64,000 nt of DNA from Acholoe squamosa (GCA_949317995.1 OX439036.1:106247669-106311668), one strand, 5' to 3'. Positions 10,201 to 20,060 are shown, counted from the stretch's first letter. Translations and numbers: made by a program. Notes: a model not told the origin generated them from the letters alone.

Positions 10201-10530
10201 ATGAAAGGATTATCATCAATTAATAAAATAAAAAAAAAAAAAATTGGAACAGCTGGAGCACTACTTATTTTTTTCCTTACAACCATAGGCATTTTAATAG
10301 AAATTAAATATGGTATATTAAATGAAGAAATATATCTCACATGTTCTGAATCGGGGTATCAATTTAAAAATAATATAAAAATAAAATCATTTTTTAGCTG
10401 CTCAGTTCAAAAAAATGATACATCCAATGATATATTTGTTCCTTACATTGAAATGAACTTAAAAAAAACAGAATCATCAGATATTAATTTTAACAATGAA
10501 CACAAAAATGACTCCTATGAAACTTTTTAA
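10201..10530 (+). CDS. Small single-pass membrane protein of fossil 1
   Basis: The frame encodes 109 residues. A Lys-rich N-terminus is followed by a hydrophobic stretch at about 17-36 (AGALLIFFLTTIGILI), then a polar domain with two cysteines. This predicts a single membrane span with the N-terminus in the cytosol. No family recognised. Preceded by an AT-rich leader. Confidence 0.5.
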   Translation: MKGLSSINKIKKKKIGTAGALLIFFLTTIGILIEIKYGILNEEIYLTCSESGYQFKNNIKIKSFFSCSVQKNDTSNDIFVPYIEMNLKKTESSDINFNNEHKNDSYETF

Positions 10531-10615
10531 AAGAGAAGTAATATCATATGAGAAACTAGGATGAGATTAAAAGCAAAAGCCTTCTTCATTCAAAAGTAAT
10601 ACAAAGTTTATTGAA

Positions 10616-11008
10616 ATGGACAACCACAAAATTATTCAAGATGAGGATGAATTACATATTTTAGAAAAGATCACAAATGCTCAACATAATTACATTTTCA
10701 AGCTCATACAAATTAAAAATAATTTGCAAAATCAACTAAAAGAAGAAAAAGGTATAAATAACATATTAAAAGAACAACTCCAAGATTCTCAAAAAAAAGT
10801 AATGGAGGGCTTTGCACAAAAACGAGCTGCCACTTTGGCTCGATATAACATGGAATACGAGCGAAAAAACAGAAATTTTAACTACATGAAAAATTATGGA
10901 AAAATAGTATGTGATGGAGAAAACGATGAAAGTGAAAATAATAAAACACAGGCTTGTGCTTCCATTGCTAGTGATAGTTATATATCCAATGAAGATGAAA
11001 TAGATTAA
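10616..11008 (+). CDS. Coiled-coil protein of fossil 1
   Basis: The frame encodes 130 residues. Residues about 10-75 form a charged helical, heptad-like region (LKEEKGINNILKEQLQDSQK), followed by an acidic, Asn/Ser-rich tail. No family recognised. It lies between the membrane protein and the Death-domain gene on the same strand. Confidence 0.45.
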   Translation: MDNHKIIQDEDELHILEKITNAQHNYIFKLIQIKNNLQNQLKEEKGINNILKEQLQDSQKKVMEGFAQKRAATLARYNMEYERKNRNFNYMKNYGKIVCDGENDESENNKTQACASIASDSYISNEDEID

Positions 11009-11217
11009 AAATAAAAATAAGCATTTTTAAAAAATCCACCAACAGTATTATAAAAAGTTTAGGTTTTTCTTCAATTTCATTGTAAAAATACATTTGGGAT
11101 AAAGAAAAAGCGGGTGGAAATAAGGAAAGATAACTATTTTTACACAATTTGATTGTGGTTTCATCTTAAATATACATATAAGTAAAACCAAAAAACATTT
11201 TCATAAAATAAACAAAT

Positions 11218-11814
11218 ATGGATAGCTATATAGTTACTCCTATCATCAAATCTTATCCTTCTGATAACACTCTTAAAGAGATAAGCTCCATGTTTTATCA
11301 TGACTGGAAAAAAATGGGGATATATCTAAACGTCTCAAAAGTAGATTTGATGTCACTAGAGGATCAAAAATCTTTGTATGATATGTCATTAGATATGTTA
11401 AATTTATGGTGGGAAAATAATCATAGCCTTAATGACCTTAAAAATGCTTTAGAATTAGGCAAACGAAAAGATCTAATTGAATTGGCTAACATATTTTGTA
11501 TAGAAAATAATATATATCCCTTTAATATGAATGAAAAAAAAATTCAAATATTATTGTCAAAAATAGCAGAAAATATAGGAAAAGAATGGATAATTATAGG
11601 AATTCAACTTGATATACCATATGAAACACTCAACATGATAAGAAGTCAAGCATCTTGTAGTAATCCTTGTAATCGAGCATTAGAAGTATTAAAACTGTGG
11701 AAAAAGAAGCAGACTTTACCTGCCTCAGAATTCATAAATGTCCTTAAACATGATATGCGTAGAAATGATATTGCACATTTTTTACAAACTAAAATTATAA
11801 ATTCCTGCTATTAA
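11218..11814 (+). CDS. Tandem Death-domain protein of fossil 1
   Basis: The frame encodes 198 residues. Residues about 107-190 show the Death-domain pattern: LLSKIAENIGKEWIIIGIQL, then ALEVLKLWKKK, then a last helix with FINVLKHDMRRNDIAHFL. Residues about 19-95 repeat the pattern more weakly (FYHDWKKMGIYL, SLDMLNLWWEN, LIELANIF). Death domains join one another in apoptosis and Toll/NF-kB signalling. A two-domain protein with nothing else attached could act as a decoy or adaptor. The role is inferred; the fold assignment comes from spacing of the Trp and Leu landmarks. The frame looks whole. Confidence 0.65.
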   Translation: MDSYIVTPIIKSYPSDNTLKEISSMFYHDWKKMGIYLNVSKVDLMSLEDQKSLYDMSLDMLNLWWENNHSLNDLKNALELGKRKDLIELANIFCIENNIYPFNMNEKKIQILLSKIAENIGKEWIIIGIQLDIPYETLNMIRSQASCSNPCNRALEVLKLWKKKQTLPASEFINVLKHDMRRNDIAHFLQTKIINSCY

Positions 11815-11990
11815 AGAATTTTATTTAGTAAAAATATTACTTGTAGTATGGTTATAAATGTTAACATTAATTATAAATATATGTCTATTTTTTGTTAAAA
11901 TGTAATTGTATTTTATTTTAAATTTAAGTAAAGTGTCTTGAATGTAGTTTATTAAAAATATATAGTATGTCTTATGTAATTGATTATATC

Positions 11991-12105
11991 TGGTTACCTT
12001 CTTTGTAATGTATACCTTATATGTAATTTTTATATCATCAAAAGTAGTTATTAAATGGTTGCCTTCTTTGTAAATATATACTTTATATTTAATTTTTACA
12101 ATAAG
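11991..12105. repeat. Short direct duplication in fossil 1
   Basis: Two copies, about 65 bp apart, of a segment containing CCTTCTTTGTAA followed by ATATACTTTATAT-like sequence. It lies in the AT-rich spacer (11815-12273) between the Death-domain gene and the last gene; nothing else is seen there. Confidence 0.55.
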
Positions 12106-12273
12106 ATTAAAAATATGTTTTATTTTTAAAATAATAAACGATAAAAAATGTATATGGTATTTCTCGTGTTTTTTTGTTTTTTTAAATCAATTTTTTACAC
12201 AAAAAACTTTAAAAAAACCACAACATATGTAGCTGAGACTAAAATGAAACTATGCAAAGCATAAAAATCAGCA

Positions 12274-12987
12274 ATGGTTAAACACATATGTAAATACTAT
12301 GAAAAAGTGGAAAATTCTTTTGATGAATGTATACTTCCTTTTAGGACATGGTCAGTTATGTGTTCATATACATGTAAGCAATGGATAATGCTTCAACCAC
12401 AGTGGAAGCTTAGATTAAAACTTGAAATAATTTTATACTTATTTTACAATTTTCACCATAAAAAGTATTCAGAATATCATGATATATGCACTTTTTTAAA
12501 AGAAAAAAGTGTAAAAAATATGATGTATGAGGCATATGATCATATTTTTAAAAAAACTGGGTTTGATATTAAAAATGAGAAATTGGTGGAAAATATAGCT
12601 AAAAACATATCACAAAAATATAAACTCAAAGAATATCATTTATGTTTAATGATACAATGCAAACTTGCTATATTGTATAGCTTAAACATTGCGATTTTTA
12701 ATAGATTAAAATATAAAAATAAAAAAAGAAAAGTTTATATTCCAAAAAACCTATATTTACCACAAATGCATAAACATCTTAAACATAGCATACTCAACCT
12801 TCCAATACCATCTTCACTTAAAACCTTTCTTATGTCAGTAAAAAATGAAAAATATAATGGTGTCTTTCCTAATCATATGTACTTAATGATAGAATGGTTT
12901 GCATCAAAGCAAAAAACTAGTTGGAATACTTTTACATCAAAAATGTCAATCAAAGCTGAACCACTAAAACAGTTTTCATATCAATGA
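12274..12987 (+). CDS. Unknown helical protein of fossil 1
   Basis: The frame encodes 237 residues with many Lys, Tyr and Cys and long predicted helices, for example LKLEIILYLFYNFHHKKY and YHLCLMIQCKLAILYSLNIA. No family recognised. It is the last gene of the AT-rich block. A diverged copy of its 3' end is found again at 13297-13350. Confidence 0.45.
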   Translation: MVKHICKYYEKVENSFDECILPFRTWSVMCSYTCKQWIMLQPQWKLRLKLEIILYLFYNFHHKKYSEYHDICTFLKEKSVKNMMYEAYDHIFKKTGFDIKNEKLVENIAKNISQKYKLKEYHLCLMIQCKLAILYSLNIAIFNRLKYKNKKRKVYIPKNLYLPQMHKHLKHSILNLPIPSSLKTFLMSVKNEKYNGVFPNHMYLMIEWFASKQKTSWNTFTSKMSIKAEPLKQFSYQ

Positions 12988-13350
12988 AATAAAATCATTT
13001 ATAATAACAGTTTTTGCAAAAGTGCTTTTAATCATTATTATCTTTTAAAGGAACCAACCCAAAAACAAGACAAAATCCATACCCTGGAAACAATTTCTCC
13101 TAAATTTATGTGATTTTACCAAAAAATTTAATGCATTTCACAATATTGATCATAGGAATTCATGTGAATTTGTGAGCAGCAATTCACGTGAAATTCAACA
13201 GACACATGAAGGTCATGTGATTTCACGTGAATTTCACGTGTACATCTAGCAATAAAAAGAGAAAAACTTGTGAAATCCACAAGAATTCACATATCAAAAA
13301 TCTCAATGAAAGCTGAGCCCTTAAAAGAATTTGCACATGAATAAAATCAA
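12941..13350. repeat. Duplicated end of the last fossil 1 gene
   Basis: The sequence around 12941-13030 (AAAATGTCAATCAAAGCTGA, then CACTAAAACAG) is matched with scattered changes by 13297-13390 (AAAATCTCAATGAAAGCTGA, then CCCTTAAAAGA), including the following AAATCATTT and TGCTTTTAATCAT-like words. This is a tandem duplication of the element's edge. Confidence 0.65.
13150..13290. promoter_or_regulatory. Cluster of CACGTG palindromes
   Basis: Within about 130 bases, AATTCACGTGAA, TTTCACGTGAA and TTTCACGTGTA occur along with several near matches (TTCATGTGAA, GTCATGTGAT, CTTGTGAAAT). CACGTG is the canonical E-box. The block lies between the two copies of the fossil 1 gene end and may be a diverged short repeat rather than a regulatory site. 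Confidence 0.4.
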
Positions 13351-13974
13351 ATTATTTTCTATTCCGGTCTCTACAATGCTGCTTTAAATCATCTATAATC
13401 ATCTCAGTTCATAGGATTCAGTACAAATCCACCTTTTTGAATTTCATCGGTTCAGGTGAAACCTGCTGATAAGAAATATAGGAGTTTCAGCATAACTCAC
13501 AAGCGTCTGTCAAAACTCCTGTTGTAAGAATGCAAGCATCACGCTATTCTACATAAGCGCGCTCCATATAGATATCGCATAATGAATGCGATGTACTTTA
13601 CTGCCCTAAGGAGATAGGTGGACATAACATATTGCATCTACCACACTCGCTCTCTATTTGCAAACTCGCATGCGTCCTTAGAAAGGAAAATAGCAGTGAA
13701 CCAATTTTTATAAGAAGACATTTGAAAAACATTTTAACAAAGAGCAATCCCAAGGCAAAGGATGAGTATAAATAGGCTTCTTATTTGTTACTGCACTTGT
13801 AACATGTGTTTTCATAATGATATCATGGTTAAACAGAGAAGAGTTATCGGCTTCGCTATTAATTATAGATCACGTGACGACGCCGATGAGCAGTCCACCA
13901 TATTGCTTTATCTTGAAACCTGCTTTAAACCTTGGAAGCCTGAACCTAAAAAGACGCTCAACTTTCACGTTAAA
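13351..13974. other. Probable promoter side of the five-exon gene
   Basis: Non-coding. An E-box in strong context, ATCACGTGACG, lies at about 13868, roughly 100 bases before the proposed start codon. No TATA box is obvious. The short open frame 13762-13983 ends at the exon 1 splice donor and is not supported as a separate gene. Confidence 0.35.
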
Positions 13975-16222
13975 ATGAGGTAAGAAACTTTCCACACATG
14001 GCTTAGGCATAGCAGAACATAGAGCGGTGGTATGGAAGCCTTTACCTCACCATAAAACTAAGCAAAACGAACCAATGACGTAAACTAATGCGTGCACAAA
14101 TGATCATCCTTTCCCGCCTTCTCGCAGCCTCTCTCACCCAGGGCCATATAGGATCTAACCCGGTGTTTACTTAAAACTGACAATTGAAAATGGGCGACCT
14201 AAGATATTCATTTTCACCAATGACATTTGATTGACCAAAGGTAGCAACAGTAGGGACATGGTAGTTAGAAATACAGGGTTGACCCGGGGTGCTATATTCC
14301 AATACTGTCTGGGGGTTAAAGGGTAACTTGCTCGCTGTCCTACACTCTTGCTGGGACATTTTAGAATTAATTGACCTTTACTTCATAAGGAGCCAAGCCA
14401 ACTTGACATGTGTGCGTTCCTTTTCCCATAAAACCTGATATCATTCGTGGCTTCATCCCTTGTTACAGTTTCACCGTAAAATGGGGTACTATAGCTGACA
14501 TAGTCATTGTCAGCTGGAGACCTTCATTAGCCCCCCGAGGGCACTATGACTAACACCTTCAGTCTCCGTCTCCGCAGTAAATACCGGGGATGCCTCCCAT
14601 TGGTTAATAACACAATAGCCATTTGTCATATAGTATTATGATATGGATACCCATATGCATCTCTTAACTTGCTGCTCACAGTTCAGTATGGAAAATAAAA
14701 TAATGTTTAAGGTACCTGTTGATCGAGCGTATGAATTACAAATAGGAATTAAAATATTGTATATGCTATCTTTCACAGTTCTCCTCAAGATAGCAACATG
14801 AATAAGTCCCAGCCAAAGGAACCTCAAGACAGCAGCATCATGTATGAGTCCCAGCCAAAGGAGCCTCAAGATAGCATGTATGAGTCCCAGCCAAAGGAGC
14901 CTCAAGGCAGCAAGATATATGAGCCCCAGCCAGACGAGCCTCAAGATAGCAAGATGGATGAGCCCCAGCCAGAGGAGCCTCAGGATAGCAAGATGGATGA
15001 GCCCCAGCCAGAGGAGCCTCAGGATAGCAAGATGTATGAGCCCCAACCAGAGGAGTCTCAATACCCTTTGCCTCCTCTCATTACTGAATCGCTGTGGGAC
15101 ATCATGCCTGAAGAAGAAAAGGAGGTATGTGGAAAAATTTTGAGCCATTTTTAACATGGATACCATTGATCAGATATCTTTGCTGATGTGGCAGTAGGAG
15201 CATGAGATTTTTATGAAAGAAAAAAATTCCCCCAAAAAACTTTCTCTTTATTTGGAAAAAGCCATAACAGAAAGTACATCTGATTTTGTTGTTGTAGGAT
15301 TGGCGTCACCAACAAGTAGAGGAATATCTAAAAGAGAAAGAAGACTATTTAGCCGTGAGTAAATAAATGTTATTTCTTATAAGTAGTTTTAAACAGTGCT
15401 CCTAATATTTTTTAGTTAGGGGCTTCTCAAGTCATTGTATTGCTATATCAGTAAATACCCCCCAAAACAATTAAGCTAACCAAGAATAAAATCATGTGTC
15501 ATGAGCCAAAAGAAGTGACATATCGTAAAGTCTCTCATATAAGCCTAGGCTTATACGAGAATTCGAATGAAATTGAATCTTATAGAATAGTCCTACAGAG
15601 GGGGTAGACTTATACGATGGTGTTCAAAACTAAGGAATAGTGCTAAAACATCCATTTTCAGGCCACAGATTAGACCTATGTGGTCTTCCCAAAGAGGGAG
15701 TCGGCTTATACGAGGGTTTGGCATATAGAAGAGGTTTTACGGTAGTCATAATTTGTTTTTCCAGCGGCTTGTGGGATTCCATCGCGCAAAGCTACATTGG
15801 GCCAAAGAAAAAGGCGATCCACAGGGAATTCTCATCAACCAGGTAATTTTTAATTTTTATTACAACACAGTGTATTATTTTTATCTTGGACATAGGGTTA
15901 AACTTGAGGCTTTGTAGCCAAATTGCAAAATTGTATTTAACCTTAAAATCAAACTTTGGAACCTCACAAAAAATGTACAAGCAAATTCAAGATTGGTTTT
16001 CAAATTAATATTTTTCTAAGTTGTTGTCTCCGCTGGTCAGCCATTAAAATAATGTTTATTCACCATATCTGAATCCATGTAGCCTTTAAATTTTCATCAT
16101 TTAAAAGTTGCTTTTCTATTTTAATTTCATAGGCTGCCCTGGAGGAGGCTACTCACGGTTTGGAAAATGCAGAAAAATGCCACCACGACTGGAGAAAGAT
16201 GAGAGAAAACGCGAACAAGTAG
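13975..16222 (+). CDS. Five-exon gene for a 191-residue protein with PQPEEPQDSK repeats
   Basis: Exons read from splice sites: 13975-13979 (ATGAG, donor GTAAGA), 14779-15124 (acceptor TTTCACAG, donor GTATGT), 15298-15354 (acceptor GTTGTAG, donor GTGAGT), 15765-15842 (acceptor TTTTTCCAG, donor GTAATT) and 16133-16222 (acceptor TTTCATAG, ends in TAG). The first junction gives AG|T and the rest are phase 0, so the frame runs unbroken for 191 codons. The N-terminal half is a 13-residue repeat (DEPQPEEPQDSKM-like, about seven copies). The C-terminal half is charged and helical: DWRHQQVEEYLKEKEDYLA, RLVGFHRAKLHWAKEKGDPQ, then AALEEATHGLENAEKCHHDW. No family recognised and function unknown. Exon 1 is the least certain part; translation could start at the ATG at 14798. 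A MITE sits in the third intron, 19 bases before the exon 4 start. Confidence 0.6.
14798..15060 (+). repeat. 39 bp coding minisatellite in exon 2
   Basis: Tandem 33-39 bp units (GAGCCCCAGCCAGAGGAGCC core) stay in frame and encode the PQPEEPQDSK repeat. Unit length changes in multiples of three, which argues for selection on the reading frame. The reverse strand is also open over this stretch only because of the repeat. Confidence 0.8.
15521..15745. mobile_element. MITE-like TIR element in intron 3
   Basis: The left side (TATCGTAAAGTCTCTCATAT, then AAGCC) is mirrored by the right (GGCTTATACGAGGG and then TTTTACGGTA). It shares TIR words with the element at 701-1146. Its right end lies about 20 bases from the start of exon 4, so it sits over the likely branch-point and polypyrimidine zone of that intron. 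Confidence 0.65.
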
Positions 16223-16738
16223 ATATCATCAGATTTTTTGAATAAGTTTATTAATCCAAGCTGATGTAAACGTGATACATTCCACCGCACCCGTCATAAC
16301 GTGGAAAAAATAGTAATGTATGAGAGTGGGACATGTACATATATTGATTATAACAAGTCAATATAAGGAAAATATTGTCATTTAACTAACATCTTTGACT
16401 CTATATAGTTTGCGAGAGTCTTTGTATGTCCTGTAAGGTGAGTTGTTATCAACCTTTGCATCACTTTGTAGTGTCTAACTGTTTATATATTCATGTATAC
16501 TTAGCAGAAATCCTATAATACTATCTGGATTTTACATGAAAGGAATATAAATAGAGTCATAGCAACACAGCCTCAGGGGTGGTATTTTACTTTGTGTATT
16601 CTTCTATTAACCATATATAGGGAGTGATTTTAGTGGGTATGCACTTTCACTTTACATAGTTGACTAATTTAGTCTTAAACTAATGAATAGTTTCTAGGTG
16701 ATGCAGCTCAAAGCTTAGGTCGTTCCAAGCCATTAAGT
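16223..16738. other. 3' flank of the five-exon gene; no further gene seen
   Basis: AT-rich non-coding sequence after the TAG at 16220-16222. There is no clear canonical AATAAA signal close by. Confidence 0.4.
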
Positions 16739-17375
16739 TTAAACACTGCTCTTGTATATCTTTCCAACCGGGATATAACTCATATGATTCATAAGGGGCT
16801 TTAACTGTGGTCTTCCATGAGCGCTCTGCTTACTGTAAGTTTTAAAAAGATTTGATATATAGCAGTATATTTGTAAAGATTTTCTCTTTTGTATATCAGC
16901 ATAATTGTAGTAGATATCATGAGATTGGACAGTGCTTCTGTATATCTTTCCAACCAAGATATAACTTATATGATTCATAAGGAGCTTTACCTGTAGCCTA
17001 CCATAAAGGCTCTGCTTACTGTAAGTTTTAAAAAGATTTGATCAGTATATTTGTTAAGATTTTCTGTAATATATAGCAGTATATTTGTAAAGATTTTCTC
17101 TTTTGTATATCAGCATAATTGGACAGTGCTTCTGTATATCTTTCCAACCAAGATATAACTTATATGATTCATAAGGAGCTTTAAAGATTTTCTCTTTTGT
17201 ATATCAGCATAATTGTAGTAGATATCATGAGATTGGACACTGCTTCTGTATATCTTTCCAACCAAGATATAACTTATATGATTCATAAGGAGCTTTAACT
17301 GTAGCCTACCATAAAGGCTCTGCTTACTGTAAGTTTTAAAAAGATTTGATCAGTATATTTGTTAAGATTTTCTTA
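16739..17375. repeat. Tandem repeat, about 180 bp unit, 4 copies
   Basis: The unit contains CTTCTGTATATCTTTCCAAC, GATATAACTTATATGATTCA, TAAGGAGCTTTAACTGTAG and CTCTGCTTACTGTAAGTTTT. Copies begin near 16745, 16930, 17125 and 17240; the third is shortened. Copies 2-4 are nearly identical, so the amplification is recent. Confidence 0.85.
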
Positions 17376-17480
17376 ATCTGAATTAAACATATAATTTGAA
17401 ATTTGATATCTTTGTCTTTCTTCATAGTATTCAAGTATAGGATAATTACAACATTCACCTAAATGCAAAGTCAAATTTCA

Positions 17481-17578
17481 ATCTAAGACGGTCTCCTATA
17501 AATCACACCTTTTGAATTCAACATTTCAATTCAAAGTTTGAATTCAAAAGGTGTGATTTATAGGAGACCGTCTTAGAT
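17481..17578. repeat. Near-perfect hairpin, arms about 42 bp
   Basis: ATCTAAGACGGTCTCCTATA at the left is mirrored exactly by TATAGGAGACCGTCTTAGAT at the right. The arms run on through AATCACACCTTTTGAATTCA to a short loop around 17525-17535. Likely a very young MITE or foldback end-to-end fusion; no coding capacity. Confidence 0.9.
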
Positions 17579-18551
17579 ACTACTAACACTCGCCAATATC
17601 CAAGCTCTGCCTCTGATCCTATAGCTCAACCTGTCGCAGGTTCTAGGTATAGGTGTAAGGTGTAAGTTGGGAGAGATGATTGGGAGCTGCTCAAGCTGCC
17701 TTTTATATTAATGGCTTGAGCAGCTCACAGTATTGCGAAATATTCTATACACATGGTTCAATAAAATAGAGACACGTGTCATAGAGAGAGATTGCCACCT
17801 TTGGGTAAATCATGTTAATGAGAATTGAGAGGAGATTGTGAAATATCCTCTCATTCCAAATATGGCACCACAGGTGGATCGCACTTCCTCCAGCGGGGCT
17901 GTGTGGGTGTAGATATGATTGGAATGTTATTACATCCGTGTACCTTATGTCACAGAGTGTCATGGAGGAAGTGTGTTTGTGATGACTAATGGATCCTGGT
18001 TCCTGTTTGGGAATACAGGAGATTATTGAGTGTAGACCATGGGCAGAGCTTAGGCTTTATATGGCGAAGAAATAAGTAAATATGAAAAATATTAATAATA
18101 CCCAGAATGGTCCATTGACAACGTGGCCATTTCTTGAGATAGCATGACCACATGCCGCCGTCCCTCCAAGCCTCCAGCCCAGCCCTTTCCTCTCATGCCC
18201 AGCGATTATTATGTAATCACAATTATTCTTATCATTAAATGATATAATTTGTGGGGTCTTATGATGTGATACAGGGATATAAGGTGTGGTCGTTAGATTT
18301 ACATTAGACAATTGACAGAGTATTTTTATGCTACAAAGCAAAGGGGTAGTTAAAATAATCAGTCTAGCTATGACTTCTCTATGTGAAATAGCAATAGGCC
18401 TAGATAGACTCTAGAGTTAAGCCGGAGTACTATTTGAATAATACAATTTGTCCATACTTTTTTTTCTAATTTCAGATTTTCAAAGTGACATCTAGGTTCA
18501 GGAAAAAAGCAAGTCTCCAGAGTTAACAAATATCCACTTGCCATCAGCAAC
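17579..18551. other. No gene seen; possible upstream intron end
   Basis: Non-coding. A pyrimidine-rich tract ending in TTTCTAATTTCAG near 18476 is a plausible splice acceptor just before the transporter-like copy, so a 5' untranslated exon is possible. Confidence 0.35.
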
Positions 18552-19491
18552 ATGGCTGCTTCATCTGGTACCCAGCTTGTGATTGGCTATTTATCAGTCT
18601 TTGGGAATATGATTGTTTCTACATCTGCATCATGTACCCAAGCCCTGCAGGGATTCGTGCCAGACTTTGAGCTTTCGGCTGCACGTTCTCTGGTGCAAGC
18701 GATCTTTTACATCATTGGTGGAAAGTTATTATATAATGTGGGATTCTATGGTTCTTACACATACTTGCCTCTAACAGAAGCATTCGGTGTAATTGTCATA
18801 GTACAAAAAGTCGGTGCAATCTTACATTCAAGACTGGTTTTCCATATTCCAATAATGAGGAGCAAAATAATCTCACTGCTGATATTCCACTGATAGCCCA
18901 GCCGCCATGGTTGTTTGGTCAAAAGGTGCAGACTGCTGAAGTGTGGCATCCTGTTTTTGAGAACTTTTCTCAGGGCACTAAGCAAATAAGTCATTATGCA
19001 AATGAAAATAAGAAAAGAGAAGTAATTTTGGGTTACATACTGAGTGCAATAGGAGAAGCTGCTTTGGGTATGATGTTCGACATAAACGGTATAATCCTTA
19101 AGGATCTAAAGCCCATTGTCAAAATCACATCTATGGATCAATGCTATCTGTTATAGGATCAGTGAGCCTCATGTTTTATATGGAGGATCCAGTATTGATG
19201 ATGAGCACGACCCAGTTAATGTTGATGTTAGGACACGGCCTACTATCTGTCCTCATCAGCTTTCTGTTTGCTCAGGCAGCACACTATATCGCGGGTCCGA
19301 CTCTATCAGCCGTCTTCAGCCTCCAGATGGTGTTTATGACCATCTACCAGTACACGATCATGTATTCAGTACAGCCGGGTAACTATAACTGGGTCGAGGT
19401 ACTCGGATGTATTGTCGTCATCATCGGGGCTAGCATTCCACCTATAGTGAACATTATGATGCACAGAGCTAAGAGTAATGATCTTCCATGA
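18552..19491 (+). pseudogene. SLC35G/EamA-type transporter copy, decayed
   Basis: Three pieces in different frames read as one drug/metabolite-transporter-superfamily protein in order. 18552-18830 gives LVIGYLSVFGNMIVSTSASC and LSAARSLVQAIFYIIGGKL. About 18825-19120 gives the linker and VILGYILSAIGEAALGMM. 19141-19491 gives LSVIGSVSLMFYM, LLSVLISFLFAQAAHYIAG and LGCIVVIIGASIPPIVNIMM. EamA proteins have ten membrane helices in two repeats; here the first repeat is short. At least two frame changes (near 18820 and 19120) and the missing helices point to a pseudogene of an SLC35G1-like gene. An assembly error or exon gaps are less likely. The family moves small metabolites across membranes; the exact substrate is unknown. 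Confidence 0.65.
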
Positions 19492-19699
19492 TATGATGCA
19501 TGAGGACAAGGAGGGAAATATATTGAGTGCCAAAAAATAAGTTGTTTCTCAACACCAAATGATGAAAAAAAGTGACAAGGGAATACTTTATTTAATTTTT
19601 TTTTGGATAAGCAGTTGATAAAGATTGAACCCTATGCGTCGTGGTTGTCTGTGGGTTAGAAAAAAAATGCCTTTTAAAAGTAAAGTTATCATCAACATC

Positions 19700-20060
19700 T
19701 AAAAAGAATGAGAATAGTCATATTCATAGCTAGCTGCGTTGCTGAGGCCCTGACCCTTAATTTGATACCACGTTTGACTACCTTTGTCAGTTTTTTAACA
19801 TCAGAAAACTCTATCCAAAAATGTTTTAAAAAATTCTCAAAAGACGATTTTTCTGAAGAGGCCGGAGATGAGGAACATGTTTTTTTGGAATGTCCTTAAG
19901 GTAGGAACTTCAGAGACAAAGCAAAGACTTTCATAGTATCTCATTTTCATAAGATCTTATGAAGGCCAACTATAGCCGAAATGTTAATCACAATCTGCAA
20001 CCACTTATAATTATCATCACCATTGTTCTACGCATGTAAAACTTTTACTATGTATAAATG
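19700..20060 (+). mobile_element. LINE 3' end fragment (zinc-knuckle tail)
   Basis: The frame at 19708-19899 ends with GDEEHVFLECP, the hallmark of the cysteine/histidine tail after LINE reverse transcriptases. Sequence beyond it reads RNFRDKAKTFIVSHFHKIL and, after stops, IAEMLITICNHL and LFYACKTF, typical of the final helices. There are several stops and at least one frame change. 5'-truncated, as usual for dead LINEs. It abuts the left end of the next element. Confidence 0.5.

Larger units (their letters stand above)
7003..13010 (+). mobile_element. Polinton/adintovirus-like fossil 1 (visible part looks whole)
   Basis: A visibly AT-rich block with eight consecutive same-strand frames. It includes a Polinton-type major capsid protein, an adenain-type protease and a pVI/pX-like protein, all open over their length. 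The left end is lost in the gap, and no polymerase, integrase or packaging ATPase is seen in the window, so this is one side of an element. No terminal inverted repeat is visible at the right. Open genes suggest a recent insertion. The right limit is set by the change in composition near 13010 and is approximate; a diverged copy of the last gene's end lies further on at 13297-13350. Confidence 0.85.

Noticed and set aside
14636-15166. 176-codon minus-strand frame with LRLLWLGLIH repeats
   Set aside because: It is the reverse-strand shadow of the in-frame PQPEEPQDSK minisatellite of exon 2.
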